64,000 nt of DNA from Blastopirellula retiformator (GTDB lineage Bacteria; Planctomycetota; Planctomycetia; Pirellulales; Pirellulaceae). The notes under the pieces were generated by a model. It made no database searches. It was not told where the DNA came from and was given only the letters and a program-made list of their open reading frames with translations. Location of the stretch: the NCBI RefSeq assembly GCF_007859755.1, contig NZ_SJPF01000004.1:434894-498893 (forward strand), written 5' to 3'. Both the position numbers and the translations under genes were made by a program. Below, in pieces: positions 55,065 through 64,000 of this stretch (position 1 is the first letter of the stretch; the number at the start of each line of letters is the position of its first letter).

Positions 55065-55844
55065 TCAGGCGTCTATGTCGCTGACGGCGCTTCCCTCCAG
55101 CATCTGCCGAATTCGTTTCGAGAGCGGAATCATTCCTAACAGCGCACAGGCGATCATGCTCAGCACCAAGGTTGGCGGCTCTGGTACAACGGCCGGCGGC
55201 GGCACAAACTCGTAGCTGATCGAAACGTCAAATGTCGCCGTCTCGGCGATCGCGGCGCCGGTGATCGACGAGAGCGACCACGTGAAACCGGCGGGAGTCG
55301 CAGGCAGTGGTGGAAACTCGGTCGTGTGCGCCATCGAATAGGCGAAGATGTCAATCGTTCCCGTTCCAATAAACGGCGAGAACAGCGAGTCGCTGGGCAG
55401 CAGCGTGAGGTCGACGTTGGTGCTGAACACCTCCTCGTTCACATTCGCTTGGTGGTTGGGCCCCGGATCGGAAATCGAACCAAAGGTGCTGATAGGGCCG
55501 GAATCGGACATGGAAATCCCCGGGCCCGCGAACGTGTAGGCATGTTGAACTTGCCACACCCAGTTATCAATGAAAATCGGAGGGATAAAGGTGCCGCCGG
55601 TCGCCTGCGACACCGCTTCGATAGAAATCGACGTGTCATTCGTAATGTGAATCGACTGCAGCGTCCCCCAACTTGGATCGAAGCGAGGCGCGTTCACGGT
55701 GAAGTTGCGGGACGAACCAGTCAACGTGGCGTTGGTGCTTACCGACTGTGGCCCGCTGGCGAACGTGATCACGTCGCCAAGCGCAACGCCGCTTTGCAAA
55801 GTGACGGGAAGAAACGCCAGAACGAGGAGATACCAGATACGCAT
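55065..55844 (-). CDS. PEP-CTERM sorting domain protein
   Basis: A 259-residue secreted beta-rich protein. Signal peptide MRIWYLLVLAFLPVTLQSG; the C-terminus carries VPEPPTLVLSMIACALLGM followed by the basic KRIRQ, the tripartite PEP-CTERM signal cut by exosortase. About a dozen residues follow the basic cluster, somewhat more than usual. The middle (GDVITFASGPQSVSTNATLT ...) resembles choice-of-anchor domains, probably an extracellular matrix or surface role. Start at 55844 has a GGAGGG site; upstream extension is rejected. No exosortase gene is in the window. Confidence 0.87.
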   Translation of the reverse strand: MRIWYLLVLAFLPVTLQSGVALGDVITFASGPQSVSTNATLTGSSRNFTVNAPRFDPSWGTLQSIHITNDTSISIEAVSQATGGTFIPPIFIDNWVWQVQHAYTFAGPGISMSDSGPISTFGSISDPGPNHQANVNEEVFSTNVDLTLLPSDSLFSPFIGTGTIDIFAYSMAHTTEFPPLPATPAGFTWSLSSITGAAIAETATFDVSISYEFVPPPAVVPEPPTLVLSMIACALLGMIPLSKRIRQMLEGSAVSDIDA

Positions 55845-56000
55845 GGACTTGCCCTCCAAAGAGTACTTCTGGACTACTAGCGAACTCCCCCCAAGCATAG
55901 CGACCACCAAACCAAGAAACGACCAACAAAAAGCGAAGTTTTGATGGAATCGCCACGCCGGCGACAATAGCAAGATCGACGCTCGAAATTCTTCCAGGGC

Positions 56001-56031
56001 AAAAAAAGCCCGGCCAAGTCGGCCGGGCTTT
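56001..56031 (-). terminator. Intrinsic terminator after clpC
   Basis: An 8-bp G/C stem (GCCCGGCC/GGCCGGGC, loop AAGTC) at 56008-56028, extended by A/T pairs. Read on the reverse strand it ends in seven T residues, as expected for the clpC transcript, 27 nt after its stop. Confidence 0.85.
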
Positions 56032-56057
56032 CGTCATTTCAATTTTCAAACCGAAGT

Positions 56058-58613
<2,556 letters not shown>

Positions 58614-58677
58614 CCTCGCGATGAGTAATAGCGGGTAGTCTTCTGCTTCTCTATTCTATCGCACTAGACTCTGCGGG

Positions 58678-59325
58678 CTATGCCGCCTCGGAAGACGGGG
58701 CCGAATCATCGCGTGCAATCTTCTCTATTTCCTGCGGTGCTTGCGTTTCCTTCGCGGAGGCTTCAGACGACGAGTCCGGTTCACTTTCCGGTTCGTCTTC
58801 GTCCGCCATCCGATCTGCCAGCAAGCGGCGTTCACGTTGAATCTCCGCCCACCAGCGTCCAGCCGCATCCAACTTGGTTAACTTGGCGATCGAGTCGAGC
58901 GCCAAGTCATAACGTTGGGTGTGCCGGTACAAGGTGGCCAGCATCAGGCGAGCTTCTGCGTCGCGCGGGTCGCGCGAGAGCAGACGAAGCAAAGTCGCTT
59001 CGGCCTGGTGCCAATTCCCTTGTAAGTATTCGCTTTGGGCCGTGTGAAACAAGGCCTCGACCGACTCGTCCTGCGGTTGATAACCGCCGCGAGCGACGCG
59101 ATAGATGCTCCATCCGGCCGAGATCACCCATAGGAAAGTGACCACATACCAAATGCTATGCCGTACCGTTTCGCCCACGAACTCTGGCCAAACGCCGTGC
59201 AGAATCAACGCTGCGTTTAATATCAGCGCGAAGCCGCCGGCCCACACGAGCCCTCGCCATCGACCATATACCCACGTTTCGGTGAGCCCTGGCCAAAGGC
59301 AATATATCCATGGCGAATTTAGCAT
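58678..59325 (-). CDS. Membrane-anchored TPR-like protein
   Basis: A 215-residue protein. Two hydrophobic segments occur early (GLVWAGGFALILNAALILHG and IWYVVTFLWVISAGWSIYRV), then two tetratricopeptide-like units from about 85 to 150 (FHTAQSEYLQGNWHQAEATLLRLLSRDP, given by ends; LMLATLYRHTQRYDLALD), and a C-terminal acidic, Ser/Glu-rich tail. The fold suggests a protein-interaction role at the membrane; partners unknown. Start at 59325 has GGAGAGG upstream. It lies 64 nt upstream of clpC on the same strand. Confidence 0.8.
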   Translation of the reverse strand: MLNSPWIYCLWPGLTETWVYGRWRGLVWAGGFALILNAALILHGVWPEFVGETVRHSIWYVVTFLWVISAGWSIYRVARGGYQPQDESVEALFHTAQSEYLQGNWHQAEATLLRLLSRDPRDAEARLMLATLYRHTQRYDLALDSIAKLTKLDAAGRWWAEIQRERRLLADRMADEDEPESEPDSSSEASAKETQAPQEIEKIARDDSAPSSEAA

Positions 59326-59630
59326 CCCTACCTCTCCAGAAGCGATCAGCCTCCGCAATGCGGAGCGATCGGTCGGAATCGCCTCGGAATTCTAACTCGC
59401 AAATAAGGCGCAAGCAAGGCAACTAAAGAAACGCCATGAACTTACGCACTTTGGGCGAGCCAGAGCAGTAGCTCCTGCGGTAACGATGCCAACGATCCTT
59501 CTATCAACCAATTCCGACGCCAAGTTAGCAACCCTTGCCCCTGGCATTGGTTACGCGAAATGATGGCCCTAATGCCGATGTCGCCATCACTCTCTACAAT
59601 CGGGATGATTAATACCCCAGGAATTATCGG
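59326..59630. other. Divergent intergenic region
   Basis: About 305 bp between the TPR gene start and thiD2-thiE. I see no RNA gene, repeat or TPP riboswitch core here. AGGA lies 8 nt before the ATG at 59631. Promoters must be present but no box set stands out. Confidence 0.55.
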
Positions 59631-60701
59631 ATGTCACGCGATTTACCGCCAAGCGATTCCCATTCTGCCCTGCATGCCTGGCGAGCGATCGACGCCGCCG
59701 CCAACCGGGCGGCCGAAGGTTTGCGGGTTGTCGAAGATTTCGTTCGCTTCGGCCTCGACGATCGCCATTTAACCACGCTAGCAAAGAACGTTCGCCACGA
59801 TCTGACCGCGGCGCTGAAGCTCTTTTCGTCCGAAACGCTTCACAGGGCAAGAGATACGCAAGCTGACGTCGGCGTAAACGTCTCGACCGAGGCAGAACAG
59901 GCAAGAACCAATCTTGCCCAGATTGCCACATCCAACCTCAAGCGGGCCCAACAGTCGCTGCGGACGCTGGAAGAGTTCAGCAAGCTGGTGCAGCCCGAGG
60001 TCTCGCCTTACTTCGAGCAACTCCGCTATCGCAGCTACACCCTGGAGAAGGCGATCACCGCCACGCGAGAAAACGCCAGCCGCCTAGCCGACGCGCGGCT
60101 GTACGTGTTAATCGATGGGGGACGCGACGAAGACCATTTCGCAGAACTGGTGACGCAGTTGATCGCCGGCGGCGTGGCGATCTTGCAACTGCGCGACAAG
60201 CGAATCGACGACAAAACGCTGCTGGCGCGAGCGCAACATTTGCGCAAAATGACGAGCGAAAGTTCCACATTTTTCATCGTCAACGATCGACCTGACGTCG
60301 CTTTGCTGGCCGACGCCGATGGCGTGCACGTCGGTCAGGAAGAATTGTCGGTCAAAGAAGCCCGGGCCGTGCTGGGCGTCGACAAGCTGGTCGGCGTCTC
60401 GACGCACAGCATCGAACAAGCCCGCCGCGCGGTGCTCGATGGCGCCGACTACATCGGCGTCGGGCCCACCTTTCCGTCGCAGACCAAGTCGTTTGATCAG
60501 TTCCCCGGGCTCGATCTCGTTAGACAGGTAGCCGCAGAGATTCGCCTGCCGGCGTTCGCGATTGGGGGGATCTCGGCAGAGAATGTCACGCAAGTCATCG
60601 AAGCGGGACTCTGTCGCGTGGCGGTCAGCGGGGCGGTGGCGGCGGCGGAAGATACGCAGAAAGCGGCCGCGAATCTCCGCAGCATCCTCCACAACGATTA
60701 A
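59631..60701 (+). CDS. thiE: ThiD2-ThiE fusion: thiamine phosphate synthase
   Basis: A 356-residue protein with two parts. Residues about 15-140 match the ThiD2 domain (RAIDAAANRAAEGLRVVEDFVRF is its signature, given by ends), proposed to supply hydroxymethylpyrimidine kinase activity. Residues about 150-350 are the ThiE barrel that joins the pyrimidine and thiazole phosphates: LQLRDKRIDDKTLLARA, FFIVNDRPDVALLADADGVHVGQ given by ends, GVSTHSIEQA, YIGVGPTFPSQTK and FAIGGI. The gene is single, with repeat copy E about 90 bp after it. It is unlinked to thiO and thiC. Confidence 0.92.
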   Translation: MSRDLPPSDSHSALHAWRAIDAAANRAAEGLRVVEDFVRFGLDDRHLTTLAKNVRHDLTAALKLFSSETLHRARDTQADVGVNVSTEAEQARTNLAQIATSNLKRAQQSLRTLEEFSKLVQPEVSPYFEQLRYRSYTLEKAITATRENASRLADARLYVLIDGGRDEDHFAELVTQLIAGGVAILQLRDKRIDDKTLLARAQHLRKMTSESSTFFIVNDRPDVALLADADGVHVGQEELSVKEARAVLGVDKLVGVSTHSIEQARRAVLDGADYIGVGPTFPSQTKSFDQFPGLDLVRQVAAEIRLPAFAIGGISAENVTQVIEAGLCRVAVSGAVAAAEDTQKAAANLRSILHND

Positions 60702-60789
60702 CGGTTAGCCCAGATAGCTCCCGCTATCTGGGGCGACAACGTCGCCAGGAAGCATCGCTCCGCGGCCGGAATAGAATCGGCGCCTTCTG

Positions 60790-60944
60790 AGCTGCCTGTT
60801 GAAAAATGCCATCGTGGCATTTTTCAACCTCGCCAGGCTCAGAGCATAGCTCTTCGCGGCTCGCAAAATAACGACTTACGTCGTTATTTTGGGATCGCAT
60901 CCGTGCGATCACGCAGTCCGTCGAGAAAATCAACGGACTGTTAG
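60790..60944 (+). repeat. ~150-bp multi-hairpin repeat, copy E
   Basis: Fifth copy, between the convergent thiE and secreted-protein genes. First and third stems are perfect (GTTGAAAAATGCCA/TGGCATTTTTCAAC; AAAATAACGAC/GTCGTTATTTT). The last stem reads CCGTCGA/TCAACGG, keeping one changed side only, an intermediate between copies A/B and D. Edges are GAGC and TTAG. Confidence 0.9.
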
Positions 60945-60985
60945 ACCGCAAGACCTGGCCTTGATGCCTCCTGCGGCAGCGCCGC

Positions 60986-61011
60986 CCAGAAAGCGAGAGC
61001 TTTCTGGGCTA
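60986..61011. terminator. Possible hairpin terminator for the secreted-protein gene
   Basis: CCCAGAAAGC and GCTTTCTGGG are complementary around GAGA. The stem is 10 bp with a short loop. No clear T-tract follows on the reverse strand, so this is a tentative call. Confidence 0.45.
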
Positions 61012-61030
61012 TCCAATACAATCGTTGACG

Positions 61031-62131
61031 CTACGGCAGGTCGATCGATTTCAGCGTCCAGCTGTCGTCGGCGCCTTGGGTGATGACCACCGCTTGGGCG
61101 TCGTTCAGCTTGGCCAGTTGGACGACGCCTTCCCAGTCGCTGATCGTTTCAAACGACTGACCGGCGGTGCCGCCGCCGCGGACCGGCTTGGTCAAACCTT
61201 CTTCCCGCTCCAGATCTTCGGTGCTGATCTTCATCACGCCGCGGGCCGAGTTGGCCGAAAGCAGGAAGGTCTTGCCATCCTTCTCGTAGACGATCATGTC
61301 GAGCGGCTGGTTGCGATTGCCGAGTTCGGCGACGGTCGTCCCTTTCACTTTTTCCTGCGACTGCAGCTGTTTGACCGGGAACTTGACCAGCGGCGTGCAG
61401 GTGAAACCGGCCAGCACGTGAGGTTCGCCGCCGATGTTGAACGGCACGAACGTCCGGATCGCGGCGTAGTCTTCGTCGCGACCATGAGCGGCGTGGAAGA
61501 TCTCGATCCGCGACAGTTGATCGCCGGTGGTGAAGGGGAAGGGGACGCTGCGCACGGCCGAGGCGCCTTCGCCAGCCGCCAGACCGGTAACGATCACCTG
61601 ACCGTCGGCATAGGCCAAGTCGGTAATCGACTCGTTACGCAGGTTGCGACGACGGCGACCTTCGCCGCTCAACTCGTCAGCCGGAGCGTCCGATAGCTCT
61701 ACCTGAGCGAAGGGGACGTCTTTCAAAGCGACTGCGGTAATGTTTTGATCGGCGTCGATTTTCACCAGCGTCGGCTTGCCGCCGGCAGCGACCGACAGGT
61801 AGGCGGTTCCCGTTTCCGGATTAACCGCTAGATCCGCGATATTCAGATCAGCCGGACTTCCGCCGGTCGCTTTGGCGAGTTTCTCGCGTAGCGAGGTGAT
61901 CTCAAACTTTGCTTTTTCGGGGGCGCCTGGCTTTTCCCCCGTAGCGATGGCAAACACGGCGGCCGACTTCGGATCGCCGACCAATAAGACGCCATCGGGG
62001 GCAAATGCCAGCGGACCGGCCGATTTTATTTCGGGCGTTCCTTTTTTCAGACCGTACATTTCCGCATCAGCGGCATGTAAACCAGCGACTATCATCAAAC
62101 TGAGCGCCAAGGCTCCAAGCGTCGTCCGCAT
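61031..62131 (-). CDS. Secreted protein of unknown function, beta-propeller-like
   Basis: A 366-residue exported protein: signal peptide MRTTLGALALSLMIVAGLHA then ADA. The mature part alternates short hydrophobic strands with turns (GPLAFAPDGVLLVGDPKSAAVFAI, given by ends; IADLAVNPETGTAYLSV; LPDM-type segment PLDMIVYEKDGKTFLLSAN), a pattern like beta-propeller repeats with six or seven blades, though no named motif is seen. It has no membrane anchor after the signal. AAAGGA lies before the ATG at 62131. Convergent with thiE. Function unknown. Confidence 0.75.
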   Translation of the reverse strand: MRTTLGALALSLMIVAGLHAADAEMYGLKKGTPEIKSAGPLAFAPDGVLLVGDPKSAAVFAIATGEKPGAPEKAKFEITSLREKLAKATGGSPADLNIADLAVNPETGTAYLSVAAGGKPTLVKIDADQNITAVALKDVPFAQVELSDAPADELSGEGRRRRNLRNESITDLAYADGQVIVTGLAAGEGASAVRSVPFPFTTGDQLSRIEIFHAAHGRDEDYAAIRTFVPFNIGGEPHVLAGFTCTPLVKFPVKQLQSQEKVKGTTVAELGNRNQPLDMIVYEKDGKTFLLSANSARGVMKISTEDLEREEGLTKPVRGGGTAGQSFETISDWEGVVQLAKLNDAQAVVITQGADDSWTLKSIDLP

Positions 62132-62272
62132 GTCGAATTCCTTTAAACCGGGGCAGGGAAAGTCAGAGAATGCCAACCGCGCATCGTTCTGATTATCAGG
62201 ATTCCTGGCCCCGCTTCAAGGAATTCCGGAAATCGCGACAATGAAAGTCCCGAACTTACCTGGGAGAGCTCC

Positions 62273-63580
62273 ATGAAGGGCGAAACGCATCGAGTAGTGA
62301 TTATCGGTGGAGGCTTTGGCGGCCTCTACGCGGCGCGCAGTCTTAGCTCGGCGCCGGTCCACGTCACGATGGTCGATCGGCGGAACTTTCATCTGTTCCA
62401 GCCGCTGCTGTACCAGGTCGCCACCGGCGGGCTTTCGCCGGCCAATATCGCCGCTCCCTTGCGCCGGATTCTGGTTCGCCAGCGCAATACCGAAGTGGTA
62501 ATGGCCGACGTCGCCGACTTTGATCCGGCCAACAAGAAGGTGATCCTGCACGATGGTGAGTTGGAATATGACTCGCTGGTCGTCGCCGCCGGGGCCGAGA
62601 CTGGTTACTTCGGACAAAACCAATGGGCGAAGATCGCGCCAGGGCTGAAGTCGATCGAAGACGCGACCGAGATCCGTCGCAAAGTCCTCTCGGCGTTTGA
62701 ACAAGCGGAACGCGAAACTGATCCGAAGATTCGCGAAGAGCTGCTCACCTTCGTCATCGTCGGAGGCGGTCCGACCGGGGTCGAGCTAGCCGGCGCGATC
62801 GCCGAACTGTCGCACAATACGATGAAGTACGACTTCCGCAACATCAACCCGGCCGACGCGCGGATCATTTTGGTCGACGCCGGCGAACGCGTTTTGGCGC
62901 CATTTCCGCCCGAGCTGTCGAAGAACGCCCATGACGAGTTGGTCAAGCTGGGGGTCGAAGTCCACAACCACCATCGCGTCGGCGCGGTCAAGGAAGACTC
63001 GGTCATCGTCAAGCACGAAGAGGAAGAGACGACCATCCGCGCCAAGACGATCATTTGGGCGGCTGGCGTGCAAGCTTCGCCGCTGGCCAGCAAGTTGGCC
63101 GCCGCAACCGGCGCCGAAACCGATCGTGGCGGGCGGATCATCACCGAGCCCGATTGCACGGTACCGGGGCATCCCGAGATCTTTGCGATTGGCGACATGG
63201 CTTGCTACAAGCATCAAGGGGAACATCCGCTGCCGGGCGTCGCGCCGGTCGCGATGCAGCAAGGCCAATACGCCGCCAAGACGATCGTCAATCGCTTGCG
63301 AGACAAGCCTGTTGAACCGTTCAAATATAACGACCCCGGCAGCCTGGCGACGATCGGCCGTTCGAAAGCGGTCGCCGTGCTCGGCACGTGGAAGTTCACC
63401 GGCTTCATCGCGTGGGTGCTGTGGCTGGTTGTGCACCTGATGAAATTGATTCAATTCGAGAGCCGCCTCTTGGTGCTGATGCAGTGGAGCTGGGCTTACT
63501 CGACGTTCAATCGTTCCGCCCGACTGATCACCGGCGAAGACTATCGCCAGGAAGAGCTGGACGACATTTTGAACTCGTAA
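62273..63580 (+). CDS. ndh: NDH-2-type NAD(P)H:quinone oxidoreductase
   Basis: A 435-residue type II NADH dehydrogenase-like flavoprotein that would pass electrons from NADH to quinone without pumping protons. It has the FAD motif VVIIGGGFGGLYAARSL, the quinone-site-like HLFQPLLYQVATGGLSP, the NAD(P) motif FVIVGGGPTGVELAGAIAEL and the C-terminal IFAIGDMA. A hydrophobic C-terminal segment (FIAWVLWLVVHLMKLI) would place it on the membrane. GGGAG precedes the ATG. The quinone is presumably menaquinone, made with the menG-ubiX-mqnP genes upstream. Confidence 0.93.
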   Translation: MKGETHRVVIIGGGFGGLYAARSLSSAPVHVTMVDRRNFHLFQPLLYQVATGGLSPANIAAPLRRILVRQRNTEVVMADVADFDPANKKVILHDGELEYDSLVVAAGAETGYFGQNQWAKIAPGLKSIEDATEIRRKVLSAFEQAERETDPKIREELLTFVIVGGGPTGVELAGAIAELSHNTMKYDFRNINPADARIILVDAGERVLAPFPPELSKNAHDELVKLGVEVHNHHRVGAVKEDSVIVKHEEEETTIRAKTIIWAAGVQASPLASKLAAATGAETDRGGRIITEPDCTVPGHPEIFAIGDMACYKHQGEHPLPGVAPVAMQQGQYAAKTIVNRLRDKPVEPFKYNDPGSLATIGRSKAVAVLGTWKFTGFIAWVLWLVVHLMKLIQFESRLLVLMQWSWAYSTFNRSARLITGEDYRQEELDDILNS

Positions 63581-63583
63581 CTT

Positions 63584-63604
63584 GCCGTTTCTACCGGCTT
63601 TTTT
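63584..63604 (+). terminator. Possible intrinsic terminator after ndh
   Basis: GCCG and CGGC form a 4-bp stem around a 7-nt loop, followed by T6. The stem is short, so efficiency is doubtful. It begins 4 nt after the ndh stop. Confidence 0.45.
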
Positions 63605-63803
63605 GAAGTTTTTCACGCTGAAAATCTCTTCCGTGGCGCCAATACGATTGGCTGCTGGCGCCTAATTGTTATGCGGGCCGCTTCTTATCGCCGCCAACGA
63701 TGGCGGCTTGCGCGCCCATCGACGCCGTGAGTCTGGATTTCACGGAAAGTCGTGCGACTTTGGCGAAGTTTGCACCTGCCCGGCATCGCAGTTGCGTTTC
63801 TTG

Positions 63804-63950
63804 ATGCCGATGAACGCCGACCAGTTTGAACTGGTGGTCAGCCGCTGGATCGAAGGAAAAACGGCGGAGCGGAGAACGGTGGAACATCTGCTGGGCTGGA
63901 ATGGCAAGCAACCTCCGACCCAACAGGTCGCCCAGCACGGCCAAGAATAA
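63804..63950 (+). CDS. Possible small protein (48 residues)
   Basis: A frame starting MPMNADQFELVVSRWIEGK with amphipathic helix character and a polar, Gln-rich tail. There is no good ribosome-binding site, and the frame stays open further upstream to 63666. I recognise no family. It is listed because its first half looks protein-like, whereas the upstream extension looks like random translation. It could equally be noise. Confidence 0.3.
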   Translation: MPMNADQFELVVSRWIEGKTAERRTVEHLLGWNGKQPPTQQVAQHGQE

Positions 63951-64000
63951 TCTTCGCCCAGGTTGCGGCGGCGAGTAAAACCGATGCTCTCAATAGCGTA

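Larger units (their letters stand above)
60702..61030. other. Convergent intergenic region
   Basis: Besides repeat copy E, the 330-bp gap contains a GC-rich stretch with a second short inverted repeat (CCAGAAAGC and GCTTTCTGG around 60986-61010). No gene is supported; open frames here are translations of the repeat. Confidence 0.65.
63581..64000. other. Terminal intergenic region
   Basis: Holds the weak terminator and the small frame listed at 63804-63950. I see no other supported gene, RNA or repeat up to the window edge. A gene continuing past 64,000 cannot be excluded. Confidence 0.5.

Overview
The window is 64 kb of a GC-rich bacterial chromosome that reads as a planctomycete, most likely of the Pirellulaceae (Blastopirellula/Rhodopirellula relatives). 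The case rests on combination rather than one marker: large Hanks-type Ser/Thr kinases with DLG/DMG in place of DFG, an MJ0042-type zinc ribbon fused to a kinase, a PEP-CTERM protein, an ExeA-type ATPase, ComB, the late futalosine-type menaquinone genes, many secreted proteins of unknown function, and intergenic spaces full of palindromic repeats. No rRNA, tRNA, CRISPR array or complete transposase was recognised.

Layout. 1-4,000: a truncated Ser/Thr kinase, then a glutaredoxin/glycosyltransferase/ThiO run. 4,181-8,552: a lone CheB, then an unassigned operon of FAD oxidoreductase, radical SAM protein with an auxiliary cluster, and a metallophosphoesterase-fold protein with a damaged metal site. 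8,674-14,609: a secreted HEAT-like protein, a GT-C glycosyltransferase, and a reverse-strand trio (membrane protein, degenerate BY-kinase/ParA-like ATPase, ExeA-like ATPase) that resembles exopolysaccharide/exosortase loci. 14,894-23,579: MetH, CBS protein, LRR lipoprotein, HDOD protein, BaiN-type flavoprotein. 23,730-31,660: a double-FHA protein and a zinc-ribbon kinase, sterol desaturase-like protein, rhodanese, GH13 enzyme and a deletion remnant of a GMC oxidoreductase. 32,076-34,160: an accessory patch with a RepA-like ATPase and a GxxExxY gene bounded by inverted repeats. 34,274-40,422: cytochrome c, ThiC, and an MFS/SIS/ROK operon. 40,695-46,664: threonine aldolase-like protein, DapB, ThrC, DksA-like protein, LspA and an Rrf2 regulator with a visible operator. 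46,910-53,482: GlyRS, ComB, a MenG/UbiX/MqnP run, a class I amidotransferase and a PI-PLC-like protein. 53,450-64,000: secreted proteins, a PEP-CTERM protein, ClpC, a TPR protein, a ThiD2-ThiE fusion, another secreted protein and NDH-2.

Functional themes. Thiamine genes are scattered (thiO, thiC, thiD2-thiE) and none shows a recognisable TPP riboswitch. Methionine/threonine/lysine genes (metH, thrC, dapB) and quinone/respiratory genes (menG, ubiX, mqnP, ndh, cytochrome c) make up most of the metabolism.

The most unusual content is between the genes. A roughly 150-bp, multi-hairpin repeat occurs five times, with terminal inverted repeats and a compensatory base-pair change in one stem. Other families are a hairpin built on CGTGTGCCACTGCTGG, a GCCATTGCCA palindrome, a short GGCAGGC hairpin, and a CGCAGAT-rich inverted repeat that encloses a PDDEXK-type gene so tightly that its start and stop codons lie inside the repeats.
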